The notes under the pieces are model-generated. The model was not told the origin of the DNA, searched no databases, and worked only from the letters and a program-made list of their open reading frames with translations. A stretch of 22,420 bases of DNA from contig JANWZU010000071.1 in the NCBI GenBank assembly GCA_025054795.1, positions 1 through 22,420 on the forward strand, given 5' to 3'. Shown here one piece after another: positions 13,846 through 21,929 of the stretch (positions are counted from its first letter, which is position 1; each line of letters starts with the position of its first letter). Position numbers and translations under genes: made by a program. The stretch comes from Candidatus Caldarchaeum sp. Its GTDB lineage: Archaea; Thermoproteota; Nitrososphaeria_A; Caldarchaeales; Caldarchaeaceae.

Positions 13846-14688
13846 ATGAGCTGGGGTCGTCTTCCTACAGAGCCTAAAGTTGAGGGCGAAGTTCTGCCTG
13901 AGAGACGTGTTGTAAAGCAGGGCCGTAGGTTTGAGGGGCTTAACTGCTTGGTGACGGGTGCTGGACGTGGCTTCGGTCAGTTGATTGCTCTGGCTTTAGC
14001 CCGTGAAGGCGGCAACGTCGTTGTGCACTACAACACTTCGGCTGATTCGGCTTTGAAGACAGCTAAGGAGATTGAAGGGCTTGGCGTTAAGGCCTACACG
14101 GTTAAGGCTGACATCACGAGGTGGGATGAGGTTAAGCAGGCTGTCGACAAGGTTTGGCGTGAGTTCGGGCCGATAGATGTGCTGGTTAACAACGTAGGAG
14201 ATACGGCGCCGGGCCAGATGTCTTGGCGTGAGATTACCGAGGAGAGGATTGACAGGGTGCTTGCTGTCGACATCAAGGGAACGTTGTTCATGACGCATGA
14301 GGTTGGCTCTAGGATGCTTGAGAGGAAGAAGGGGGCAATCGTCAACATCTGCTCCAACGTCATAAGCACAGGAAGCCCAAGGGCTCCGCAGTACGCTGCG
14401 TCGAAATACGGAGTCCTAGGGTTGACCAAGTCATACGCCCATGCCTTCGCACCGTGGGTTAGAGTGAACGCAGCGGCCCCCGGATACATGGAGACCGAGT
14501 CGCTTCTCTCGAGGCCAGACTGGACGCCTGAGAGACGGAAGTGGGTAGTGGAGCACACTCCGCTTCGGAGGATTGGAAGGCCTGAGGACGTCGTTCCGGT
14601 TGTTCTGTTTCTGGCTTCCGACGACTCGATACACATGACTGGCAACGTGGTCGTGTGTGATGGCGGTTTCAGCATGCCGGGTGCCTGA
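13846..14688 (+). CDS. SDR-family oxidoreductase
   Basis: 280 residues from the ATG at 13846. It is a classical short-chain dehydrogenase/reductase with T37-GAGRGFG (nucleotide-binding TGxxxGxG), NNVG at 115-118, and catalytic S170, Y183 and K187 (YAASK). The C-terminal PEDVVPVVLFLASDDSIHMTGNV and final DGG are family hallmarks. It resembles 3-oxoacyl-ACP-reductase/glucose-dehydrogenase-like SDRs that use NAD(P)H, but the substrate cannot be told from sequence. An extra N-terminal stretch of about 30 residues precedes the Rossmann fold. The TGA is followed directly by the ATG of the M20 gene, and that gene overlaps the molybdenum hydroxylase gene, so the three are very likely one operon and pathway. 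Confidence 0.88.
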   Translation: MSWGRLPTEPKVEGEVLPERRVVKQGRRFEGLNCLVTGAGRGFGQLIALALAREGGNVVVHYNTSADSALKTAKEIEGLGVKAYTVKADITRWDEVKQAVDKVWREFGPIDVLVNNVGDTAPGQMSWREITEERIDRVLAVDIKGTLFMTHEVGSRMLERKKGAIVNICSNVISTGSPRAPQYAASKYGVLGLTKSYAHAFAPWVRVNAAAPGYMETESLLSRPDWTPERRKWVVEHTPLRRIGRPEDVVPVVLFLASDDSIHMTGNVVVCDGGFSMPGA

Positions 14689-15981
14689 ATGACAGCCACG
14701 GTTCAGGACGTTCTGGCCAAGATAGACGCTGAGAAGACTATCAAGAGAACGCTGGACTTGGCGAACGTCGAGAGCCCGACGGGTTTCGAAGGCGAGTGCG
14801 CTGAGCTCTATGCGAGGATGATGGAGGAGGTGGGGATGCGTGTCAAGCTTCAGGAGGTTGAGCAGGGCAGGTACAACGCCGTCGGCGTGCTGCCGGGGAA
14901 GGGCGGAGGGCCTTCGCTGATGTTCAACGGCCACCTCGACACATCATTCTCCCCACGCGAGCCGGCTGAAATACTCAAAGCAATATCCCCCGTATACAGG
15001 CTTGAGCCTCCGTGGGCCTACCGTGAAGGCGAGTGGCTTTACGGCATGGGCGTGTTCAACATGAAGGGAGCCTTGGCGGCTTACGTCTCGGCTGTCGAGG
15101 CGTTGCAGAACGCTGGGGTTGAGCTGCGGGGCGACATCATGATTGCGGGAGTTGTGGGCGAGATTGAGAAGACGCAGGTCGACCAGTACAAAGGTGCTCA
15201 GTACAGGGGCTACGGAACGGGGACAGCCTACCTCGTGGCGCACGGCGGCGTCGCAGACTTCGCTGTCTTAGGAGAGCCTACGGGCCTCAGGCTTATGCTT
15301 ACCCACTTCGGCTCCGTCTGGGCCAAAATATACCTCAAGGGTCAGATGGTTCACACAGCTCATTCAGCGGGGTTGACCAACCTCATCCTCCAGATGAACC
15401 GTGTCCTCAACGTGCTGGAGGAGTGGATTCCGAAGTATCAGGAGAGGTTCAGCTTCAAAGGAGTGAAGCCGACTGTGAACATCGGCTCGATTGAGGGGGG
15501 ATGGCCTTGGAGATGCTCACGCACGCCTTGGTTCTGCAACCTCTACGTAGACCTGCGCTACCCTCCGCCGTACTCGCCGGTCGACGTCAAGGAAGCGCTC
15601 GAAGAGATGCTGAACACCGTGCAGCAGAGATACGGCTTCAGACCCAGCCTCGACATCTACGTCAGCGACGCATGGGCCCATGTCGAGGAAAACACGGCGG
15701 TTGTGGAGGCCATCGACAACGCCCATCAGAAGGTTTTCGGCTCGAAGGCTGAGCGTGTTGTCTTCTCATGGTCGTCTGACGCAAACGTCCTAACCCGCAA
15801 CGGCGTAGTAGCCGTCAACTACGGCCCTTCAGGAGGGCCTGGGAAAGAGATGCGTGGCACGCTTTACATCCCCAACCTCGTCGCATGCACAAAAGTCTAC
15901 AGCTTGATGTCGATGGACCTCTGCAACAGGGACAGAAAGCAGGCTAGACGTGAGTTCACGGTGAGGTACGGAGGCCTATGA
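14689..15981 (+). CDS. M20-family peptidase/deacylase-like protein with altered metal ligands
   Basis: 430 residues. The fold is that of ArgE/DapE/ACY1 hydrolases: FNGHLDTS (H82, D84), GVFNMKGALAA at 122-131, VVGEIEK (E158, E160), LGEPTG (E196) and a dimerisation domain from about 205 to 320. Two differences stand out. The bridging Asp of the usual DMKG motif is Asn (N124). In the C-terminal segment GPSGGPGKEMRGTLYIPN the usual AHxxxE (the last metal-binding His) is missing. It may bind one metal, use another ligand set, or be non-hydrolytic. It follows the SDR stop without a gap, with GGGTG upstream, and overlaps the next gene by ATGA. The substrate is unknown. Confidence 0.82.
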   Translation: MTATVQDVLAKIDAEKTIKRTLDLANVESPTGFEGECAELYARMMEEVGMRVKLQEVEQGRYNAVGVLPGKGGGPSLMFNGHLDTSFSPREPAEILKAISPVYRLEPPWAYREGEWLYGMGVFNMKGALAAYVSAVEALQNAGVELRGDIMIAGVVGEIEKTQVDQYKGAQYRGYGTGTAYLVAHGGVADFAVLGEPTGLRLMLTHFGSVWAKIYLKGQMVHTAHSAGLTNLILQMNRVLNVLEEWIPKYQERFSFKGVKPTVNIGSIEGGWPWRCSRTPWFCNLYVDLRYPPPYSPVDVKEALEEMLNTVQQRYGFRPSLDIYVSDAWAHVEENTAVVEAIDNAHQKVFGSKAERVVFSWSSDANVLTRNGVVAVNYGPSGGPGKEMRGTLYIPNLVACTKVYSLMSMDLCNRDRKQARREFTVRYGGL

Positions 15982-18311
15982 AAGGCAAGTACGTTGGAAA
16001 GCCGATTAAACGCAGGGAAGACCCTATACTGTTGACGGGCAGAGGTAGATACGTCGACGACATCAAGCTGCCGGGCATGGTTTACGCAGGCTTCGTAAGG
16101 TCAAGCTACGCCCACGGAAGAATAACCTCGATAAACATCTCCGAAGCCGCCAAACATCCCGACTTCGTCGGTGTTTTGATGCCTGAGGAGGCGGCGCCTC
16201 TTCCCAGCTGGATGAAGTACAGGGGGTTGAGGGATGTTCCGAGGTTTTCGCTGGCCAAGGGGAAGGTGAGGTTTGTGGGTGAACCTGTTGTGGCTGTTGT
16301 CTCGAGGAACAGGTACAGCGTAGACGACATCATCTCCTTGGTGGAGGTTGACATCGAGCCTTTGCCAGCCGTGGTCGACGCTGAGAAAGCTCTCCAGCCC
16401 GGCTCGCCTCTGCTGTACGAAGAGTGGGGCGACAACATCATCATGAACTACAGCTTCAAAGCAGGAGACGTTGAACAGGCTTTCGCCTCGGCGGACCTTG
16501 TGATAAGAAGAAGATACGTGAACCAGAGGTACGCACCAACACCCATCGAAGGCCGTGGAGTGGTGGCTGACTTCGACAGAGCAAGAGGAGAGCTGACAGT
16601 CTGGGACTCGACACAGTTCCCCCACGTCCTCCAGACATACCTCTCCCAAGCCCTCAACTACCCAGAACACCTGATACGTGTGATAGCGCCGGATGTCGGA
16701 GGAGGGTTCGGCCCCAAATCAAGCGTCTGGCCCGAAGAGCTTGCCACGATACAGCTGTCGATGAAGCTGGGCAGGCCCGTTAAATGGGTTGAGACACGGA
16801 GCGAGCACATGCTCGTGTGCGGGCATGAGAGGCAGCAGGTTCACTACGTCGAAGCAGCCTTCAGAAGAGACGGCAAGCTGCTTGGCATCCGTGACAAGGT
16901 GATAGCCGACATAGGGGTTTACGGAGCCTTCTGGACAGAGACACAGCCCGTAATGGTGACTATGGCAGCCATCCCCGGCCCCTACGTCTTCGACGCCTAC
17001 CAGTACGAAGTATTCTGCATGGCCACGAACAAAGCACCCTACTCACCTCACAGAGGATTCGGAAGGCCGGTGGCAGCGTTCGTGATGGAGAGGCTTATGA
17101 ACGACGCCGCAGCGCAGCTGGGCATAGACCCCGCAGACATACGCCGCCGAAACATCGTGCCAGCGGAGGCCATGCCTTTCAAAAACATACACGGCATAGT
17201 CTACGACAGCGGCGACTATCCGAAGGCCTTGGAGGAGGCTTTGAAGATGGCTGACTACCATGGCTGGCGGGCTAAACAGAGGGAGGCGTTGAAGCAGGGG
17301 AGGCTCATCGGCGTGGGTCTGGCGATGTACGTCGAGTACACGACTCCGAGCAGCGAGAGGCTTGACAAAGGCCTTGGATGGGAGGTAGGCGGATACGATT
17401 CGGCGACGGTCAGGGTGGAGCCCGAGGGTAAGGTAGTCGTCCTGACGGGGACAGCCAGCCAAGGGCAGGGCCACTACACGGTTTACGCTCAGCTGGCCGC
17501 CGAATACCTCGGCGCAAGGATGGAGGACGTTGTAGTCTCGGAGGGCGACAGCAAGACATGCCCCTACGGCTTCGGAGCATGGGCCAGCAGAAGCACGGTG
17601 GCTGTGGGCGGAGCCATCATAAAAGCATCCACCGCAATCCTCGACAAGATGAAGAGGATAGCGGCCCACCTACTTGAAGCAAACCCCGAAGACGTCGAAG
17701 CCGAAGACAGCAAGCTCTACGTCAAAGACGCTCCCGAGAAATCGCTTTCGTTCGCCGAAATCGCCAAAATAGCGTGGAGACAGCCCACACGTCTGCCTCC
17801 AGACATGGAGCCCGGCCTCGAGACAACAGCCCACTACGAGCCCAAAGCCTTCACAACATGCAGCTACGCCGTCCACATACCAGTCGTCGAAGTAGACCCC
17901 GATACCGGAAACTTCAAAGTCCTCGAATACCACATCTTCGACGACAGCGGCAGAGTGCTCAACCCCCTCACCCTCTACGGCCAGATTCACGGTGCTCTTG
18001 CTCACGGCGTGGGTGGAGCGGTCTACGAGGAGCTTGTATACGACGACAACGGCCAGCTGCTAACAAGCACTTTCATGGACTACCTCATCCCCTCAGCCGT
18101 CGAGATGTTCAACGTCAACATAGAGCACATGGAGACCCCGTCGCCCCAGCCCGGAGGTTTTAAAGGCATGGGAGAAGGCGGAGCCATAGCGGCGCCAGCC
18201 GCCCTAGCAAACGCAGTGCAAGACGCCCTAAACCGCTTCGGCGTAGTAGTCGACCAAACACCCCTCAAACCCGAGTACATCAAAAACCTGATAGCGAAAC
18301 ACCTCCGCTGA
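15978..18311 (+). CDS. Molybdenum hydroxylase large subunit (xanthine dehydrogenase/CoxL family)
   Basis: 777 residues. GGAGG three bases upstream, and ATG overlaps the M20 stop (ATGA). Residues about 19-127 are the alpha/beta hammerhead domain. G241-GGFGPK and R359-GFGRP belong to the molybdopterin-cytosine-dinucleotide pocket. QGQGHYTVYAQLAAEYLG and E733 of the MGEGG motif, the conserved catalytic Glu, complete the family signature. The AYxCSFR motif of true CO dehydrogenase is absent (PYSPHRGFGRP instead), so it should hydroxylate an aldehyde or N-heterocycle. The usual FAD and 2Fe-2S subunits are not adjacent. An operon with an SDR and an M20-like protein suggests catabolism of a small heterocycle or amide, which is an inference. 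Confidence 0.9.
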   Translation: MKGKYVGKPIKRREDPILLTGRGRYVDDIKLPGMVYAGFVRSSYAHGRITSINISEAAKHPDFVGVLMPEEAAPLPSWMKYRGLRDVPRFSLAKGKVRFVGEPVVAVVSRNRYSVDDIISLVEVDIEPLPAVVDAEKALQPGSPLLYEEWGDNIIMNYSFKAGDVEQAFASADLVIRRRYVNQRYAPTPIEGRGVVADFDRARGELTVWDSTQFPHVLQTYLSQALNYPEHLIRVIAPDVGGGFGPKSSVWPEELATIQLSMKLGRPVKWVETRSEHMLVCGHERQQVHYVEAAFRRDGKLLGIRDKVIADIGVYGAFWTETQPVMVTMAAIPGPYVFDAYQYEVFCMATNKAPYSPHRGFGRPVAAFVMERLMNDAAAQLGIDPADIRRRNIVPAEAMPFKNIHGIVYDSGDYPKALEEALKMADYHGWRAKQREALKQGRLIGVGLAMYVEYTTPSSERLDKGLGWEVGGYDSATVRVEPEGKVVVLTGTASQGQGHYTVYAQLAAEYLGARMEDVVVSEGDSKTCPYGFGAWASRSTVAVGGAIIKASTAILDKMKRIAAHLLEANPEDVEAEDSKLYVKDAPEKSLSFAEIAKIAWRQPTRLPPDMEPGLETTAHYEPKAFTTCSYAVHIPVVEVDPDTGNFKVLEYHIFDDSGRVLNPLTLYGQIHGALAHGVGGAVYEELVYDDNGQLLTSTFMDYLIPSAVEMFNVNIEHMETPSPQPGGFKGMGEGGAIAAPAALANAVQDALNRFGVVVDQTPLKPEYIKNLIAKHLR

Positions 18312-18332
18312 CCATCACTTCCTCTGCGCAGG

Positions 18333-18341
18333 CTTAAATAA
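18333..18341 (+). promoter_or_regulatory. TATA box of the ATP synthase K gene
   Basis: CTTAAATAA. It overlaps an in-frame ATG at 18341, so the true start should be downstream, at 18371 or 18374. Confidence 0.5.
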
Positions 18342-18370
18342 TGGACACAATACCGCAAAACGAAGAAAAG

Positions 18371-18682
18371 ATGATGAAGCACCTGCTCTCCATATCTTCG
18401 CTGACGCTGCTAGGCCTCATCGTAGCCGTAAGCCCCGCCTCAGCGGTTCAAGCAGAAGCACCGTTAACCGACCTCGGCTCGAAAACCTTCGCCGCAGCAA
18501 TCGCATTCGCCGCAGCAGTGGCGTCCTCCGGCTTCGGAATAGCTAGGGCCGGCTCCGCAGGCTTGGCCGCCGCCGCAGAGAGACCTGAAATAAGGACTAC
18601 AGCGATCATCATCTCGGCTTTCGCTGAGGCTTTGGGGATATACGGCATCGTTGTGGCTTTCTTCATCCTTGGGGCGGCATAA
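18371..18682 (+). CDS. atpK: A-type ATP synthase subunit K (rotor ring, c subunit)
   Basis: 103 residues from the ATG at 18371 (an ATG at 18341 lies inside the TATA box). Residues 1-26 are a leader or extra hydrophobic segment. Then comes the two-helix hairpin: TFAAAIAFAAAVASSGFGIARAG, a polar loop (AAAERPEIRTT) and a second helix AIIISAFAEALGIYGIVVAFFIL with E86 as the ion-carrying carboxylate. Many copies form the membrane ring that couples ion flow to rotation. Ligands for Na+ are not obvious, so H+ coupling is likely but unproven. No other ATP synthase gene is nearby, so it appears to be transcribed alone. It overlaps the converging gene by 20 bases. Confidence 0.9.
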   Translation: MMKHLLSISSLTLLGLIVAVSPASAVQAEAPLTDLGSKTFAAAIAFAAAVASSGFGIARAGSAGLAAAAERPEIRTTAIIISAFAEALGIYGIVVAFFILGAA

Positions 18683-19604
18683 GGTAGTTGATGAGATGCG
18701 ACAGGTAGAAGAACGCCAAGCCAACACCCAAGGATGACTGCCACCTCATTTTTTTAGCGTAAGCAACTGCGGCGCTTATCAGAAAAATCGAAACCGTCTG
18801 AGACAGAACAACCAAAGTATCCCGTATGAGGATATTGCTGAGGATGGATGTTTGGGCGACTCTGTCGACGACGGCAAGCCCGGGGACAAGCCCGATTGGT
18901 AGAAGAGCGACGGAGAACGCTGACAGAAGCCTCCCAGACTCCGCCAGAACTTCACGTGGACGTGAGTTCTTGAGAAGGTTGAAGGCTGAGGAGGCTGACC
19001 TAAACTTTCCTGAGAACAGGTAGCTTAGCGACAAGAGAACTACGAAGCCGGTCAGGTAGGTGGCTGCGAGCCGGGCTGCGAACAACAGGTGGTTGAGCGG
19101 GGAGGCGTGGTATACGTTGAGGAGGAAAACTTCATGCCTCCCAGCCAGAAGAACAAACACGAGGACGAACAGCGACAGGGGGCCGAGAACCGAGGCAACC
19201 ACCACGCTCTCATAAATCGGAGAGAAAAGCCAGATGGGGAAAAACAGCGACGAAAGAACCTCCGAGCTTCTCGACGGCTTAGGGATACTCTGGCCGGCGT
19301 CAGACTGTGCGGTCAAGGCCTTGTATATGCGTAGGCCGTCTTCAGTCAAGCGGTAGGTCTTCCGCTCGTCTTGAGTTATCAGCTGGCTCATCTGCCTCAA
19401 GTTGTAGTAGAGCGAGCCTGTGCTTATGCCGAGCTTCTGCTTCAGGGCTGTGGCGCCTATCCGACCCTCCTCCCCCACGGCCAAGATTATCGCCTTCCTG
19501 ACCCTGTGCCTAACCAGCCAGAGAAGCTCCTCGTCCGACATCTTCGGAGGCTGGCCCGTGAACTCGTCCATGTCTATCAAGCTCCACAGCCCCGCAGAAT
19601 CCAT
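18663..19604 (-). CDS. Winged-helix membrane protein, possible transcription regulator
   Basis: 313 residues from ATG. Residues about 24-95 form an ArsR-like winged helix (VRKAIILAVGEEGRIGATALKQ, then STGSLYYNLRQM and a wing with TYRLTEDG). About five hydrophobic segments follow between 115 and 310, with a fold reminiscent of Yip1-like membrane domains. It would be a membrane-anchored DNA-binding protein, but no ligand or target is known. A TTAATATA box at 19624-19631 lies 23 bases upstream. The downstream end overlaps the ATP synthase K gene on the opposite strand by 20 bases. Confidence 0.75.
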   Translation of the reverse strand: MDSAGLWSLIDMDEFTGQPPKMSDEELLWLVRHRVRKAIILAVGEEGRIGATALKQKLGISTGSLYYNLRQMSQLITQDERKTYRLTEDGLRIYKALTAQSDAGQSIPKPSRSSEVLSSLFFPIWLFSPIYESVVVASVLGPLSLFVLVFVLLAGRHEVFLLNVYHASPLNHLLFAARLAATYLTGFVVLLSLSYLFSGKFRSASSAFNLLKNSRPREVLAESGRLLSAFSVALLPIGLVPGLAVVDRVAQTSILSNILIRDTLVVLSQTVSIFLISAAVAYAKKMRWQSSLGVGLAFFYLSHLINYLMPPQG

Positions 19605-19623
19605 GGTGAAACGCCATAGACGG

Positions 19624-19631
19624 TATATTAA
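19624..19631 (-). promoter_or_regulatory. TATA-like promoter of the winged-helix membrane protein
   Basis: The minus strand reads TTAATATA, centred 23 bases before the ATG at 19604. It lies about 55 bases from the divergent promoter at 19681. Confidence 0.45.
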
Positions 19632-19680
19632 CTTAGATGCTTGAAGACTATTCGGTTGTTGCCGAACACGCTGTAAAAAG

Positions 19681-19688
19681 TATTAAAG
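19681..19688 (+). promoter_or_regulatory. TATA-like promoter of the AbrB-like gene
   Basis: TATTAAAG is centred 23 bases before the GTG at 19707. Confidence 0.45.
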
Positions 19689-19706
19689 TAGTCGGTGCAT
19701 CTTGTG

Positions 19707-20279
19707 GTGGCTGGGTCTGTTTTGTCGTGGGTTGAGGACATGGTCAGCTTCAGGGGTGTGATAAGGCGGAGCGGGAACAGCTTAATCGCCACGATTCCGC
19801 CGGAGCTTTCGCAGAGGTTTCTGATACGTGAGGGGCAGGAGTACACGATCGTGGGGATGAGCAGGATGAACCCGGACTTTGAGGGTGCTTTGCAGATATA
19901 CTTAGGCTTCTTCACAGTTTTGGAGAAGGCGCCGCGTGTTGACTTGGTTGTGGAGGATGTTGGGTTTCCGGAGGTTGAAAGAGTGCTGAAAAACCATGGA
20001 GCAGGCGAGGTTGTTCAAACCTCATCCGAGAACGGTGGGCTCAAGTGCTACGGCCTGTTCACGGCGGTTGAAAAAAACAGAGTTAAGATACCTAAGACGG
20101 TTGAGGAGGTTGCCAGCCTTCTGCCAGTCATAAAACGTGAGCTGGAGGAGCGTGGAGCCACGGTCAAGTCTATTGATGTTTCCGAGGTCGTTCACGAAAA
20201 CAGGCAGGTTGACCCTGCCGTGATATCTCGGAGCGTGGCTAGGGCGGAGAGAAGGGTTGCTTGGAAGTGGGAGATTTAG
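19707..20279 (+). CDS. AbrB/SpoVT-type DNA-binding protein with a C-terminal domain
   Basis: About 190 residues. The first 45 residues after the start (FRGVIRRSGNSLIATIPPEL...FLIREGQEYTIVG) match the swapped-hairpin AbrB/SpoVT fold, seen in antitoxins and regulators. The remaining 140 residues (EDVGFPEVERVLKNHGAGEVV, VKIPKTVEEVASLLPVIKRELEERGA) are mixed alpha/beta and not recognised. The start is uncertain: GTG 19695, 19704 or 19707, or ATG 19740, which is where the domain begins. GTG 19707 fits the TATA spacing best. No toxin partner is adjacent. Its end overlaps the converging aminotransferase by 4 bases. A regulator of unknown target is the best guess. Confidence 0.75.
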   Translation: MAGSVLSWVEDMVSFRGVIRRSGNSLIATIPPELSQRFLIREGQEYTIVGMSRMNPDFEGALQIYLGFFTVLEKAPRVDLVVEDVGFPEVERVLKNHGAGEVVQTSSENGGLKCYGLFTAVEKNRVKIPKTVEEVASLLPVIKRELEERGATVKSIDVSEVVHENRQVDPAVISRSVARAERRVAWKWEI

Positions 20280-21451
20280 CCTGAGTTGTTCGACCTGAGC
20301 TTCTCAAAAGCCTTGACTACGTCTTCGAGGTCTTCTTTCTCAGCCAGCAGAACATACTGAGGTATCCAAACTGCTTCATCTCGGCTTGCTCTCTCAGCCA
20401 CATGCGTTGAAGCAGGCAGGCGTGATCTCTCGGCGATGAATTGATAGGACTGGAGGGGTTTGTATCCGGCGTTGCAGGGTATTCCCTCGGCGTTCAACGC
20501 CTTGACAAACTCTTCCTTCGAGCTGAAACCGAACCTGCCTACGTCGACACGGACTATGTAGAGGTGGTAGCTGTGGGCCGTTGCTTTTTCAGGCCTCTCC
20601 AGCGGTTTGACGCCGTCTATCTCAGACAGCCTCCTGTCTAGGTAGGCAGCCGACATCATCCTCCTCCTGTTCAGCTCGGAAAGCCTCCTCAGCTGAGCCC
20701 TCAGCACAGCGGCCTGCAGAGCCGTCATCCTGAAGTTCCATCCATACCTTACATGCTCGTACCAGCCTTTCCTAACGTCTCTGCCGACGTTGACAAGCGA
20801 ACGTGCGAGATACGCCAGCTCTTCGTCGTTCGACGTTATGATGCCTCCTTCGCCTGCGGTCATGTTCTTGCTCTGGTAGAAGCTGAAAGCAGCCAAGTCG
20901 CCCAGCGAGCCAACCCTACGGCCTCTCCACTCAGCTCCATGAGCCTGCGCAGCGTCCTCCAAGACACGCAGCCCACGCTCTTCAGCCAGCTCCAAAACCC
21001 TGTCCATGTCAGCCGGGCAGCCGGCCAGATGGACGGGAACTATGCACTTCGTCTTCTCGGTGATGGCTGCTTCAGCTGCTGCGGGAGAGATGTTGAGGGT
21101 TGAAGGCTCGACGTCCACTATCACAGGCTTGGCCCCCGTATCAATCACAGCCGTCGCCGTGGCTAGGAAAGTGTAGGCCGGCACAATCACCTCGTCGCCA
21201 ACGCCTACTCCGAGAGCTTTCAACGCTACGAAAAGCGCTGTGGAGCCGCTTGTGCACGCAACTCCGTACTTTGCATGATGGTAGGAGGCGAACTCCTCCT
21301 CGAACAGCTTTATCTTCGGCGAGCCCGCCGACCAAGGCCCTTCACGCAGAGCCTCCAGAACCTCCTTAACCTCTTCGTCGTCGAAAAACGGCCACTTGGG
21401 AAACGGCCTCCTCCTAACGGGCTCTCCGCCCTTGACAGCCAGCTTCTGCAC
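20276..21451 (-). CDS. DegT/DnrJ/EryC1/StrS-family aminotransferase
   Basis: 391 residues from GTG, with a TTTAAAAA box about 25 bases upstream. It is a PLP-dependent aspartate-aminotransferase-fold enzyme: CTSGSTALFVALKALGVG is the phosphate-binding segment, D166 (LEDAAQAHGA) contacts the pyridine nitrogen, and K195 in SFYQSKNMTAGEGG carries the Schiff base. RYGWNFRMTALQAAVLRAQL and the C-terminal YKPLQSYQ are family features. These enzymes aminate keto-sugars on nucleotide carriers for surface glycans, or act in amino-sugar/antibiotic pathways. Here no sugar genes are adjacent, so the substrate is open. A link to glycosylation of the Thr-rich surface proteins is only speculation. Confidence 0.88.
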   Translation of the reverse strand: MQKLAVKGGEPVRRRPFPKWPFFDDEEVKEVLEALREGPWSAGSPKIKLFEEEFASYHHAKYGVACTSGSTALFVALKALGVGVGDEVIVPAYTFLATATAVIDTGAKPVIVDVEPSTLNISPAAAEAAITEKTKCIVPVHLAGCPADMDRVLELAEERGLRVLEDAAQAHGAEWRGRRVGSLGDLAAFSFYQSKNMTAGEGGIITSNDEELAYLARSLVNVGRDVRKGWYEHVRYGWNFRMTALQAAVLRAQLRRLSELNRRRMMSAAYLDRRLSEIDGVKPLERPEKATAHSYHLYIVRVDVGRFGFSSKEEFVKALNAEGIPCNAGYKPLQSYQFIAERSRLPASTHVAERASRDEAVWIPQYVLLAEKEDLEDVVKAFEKLRSNNSG

Positions 21452-21472
21452 AGACGGCTTGAAGAGTTCCTC

Positions 21473-21480
21473 TTTTTAAA
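21473..21480 (-). promoter_or_regulatory. TATA-like promoter of the aminotransferase
   Basis: The minus strand reads TTTAAAAA, centred 25 bases before the GTG at 21451. Confidence 0.5.
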
Positions 21481-21503
21481 CAGTATCTTCTTGTCTGAAA
21501 TCA

Positions 21504-21512
21504 GTTTAAAAG
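21504..21512 (+). promoter_or_regulatory. TATA-like promoter of aIF5A
   Basis: GTTTAAAAG is centred 29 bases before the TTG at 21537. It lies back to back with the aminotransferase promoter. Confidence 0.5.
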
Positions 21513-21536
21513 CAGGCTTTCGGGGTTTCAGGTGGT

Positions 21537-21929
21537 TTGAGCAAGCCTGTTGACTTGGGTTCTCTGAAGGAGGGGCATAACATCGTCATCGACGGTGAGC
21601 CGTGCAGGATTGTTGAGATTGAGAAGAGCAAGCCGGGCAAGCATGGCTCCGCCAAAGTTAGGCTGGTGGCCATCGGCATCTTCGACGAGGTGAAGAGGAG
21701 CATGGTGGGGCCTGCTGACAACCGTGTCGAGGTCCCGATAGTAGATAAACGGAGCGGTCAGGTTGTTGCCGTGGGCTCAGACTCGGTTTCCGTGATGGAC
21801 AACCAGAGTCTGGAGATAGTTGAGGTACCGATGCCTAAGGATGAGGCTTTGAGGGCGAAGGTTGAGCCCGGAGTATCCGTCGAGTACTGGAGCATAATGA
21901 ACCGCTACCTCCTCGTCAACGTGAAGTAA
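21537..21929 (+). CDS. eif5A: Translation factor aIF5A (hypusine-containing)
   Basis: 130 residues from a TTG start. K35 in KSKPGKHGSAK is the lysine converted to hypusine (or deoxyhypusine) by deoxyhypusine synthase. The N-terminal SH3-like domain ends near residue 70 (KRSMVGPADNRVEVP), and an OB-fold C-terminal domain follows (residues 71-130). It binds the ribosome E site and helps peptide bond formation at stalled sequences such as polyproline. The TTG start is supported by the TATA box 29 bases upstream and by alignment of MSKPVDLGSLKEG with the family N-terminus. The 3' end overlaps the converging citramalate synthase by 14 bases. Confidence 0.97.
   Translation: MSKPVDLGSLKEGHNIVIDGEPCRIVEIEKSKPGKHGSAKVRLVAIGIFDEVKRSMVGPADNRVEVPIVDKRSGQVVAVGSDSVSVMDNQSLEIVEVPMPKDEALRAKVEPGVSVEYWSIMNRYLLVNVK

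Noticed and set aside
15978..18311. Calling the molybdenum hydroxylase a CO dehydrogenase (coxL)
   Set aside because: The AYxCSFR active-site motif of form I CO dehydrogenase is absent, and coxM and coxS are not adjacent.
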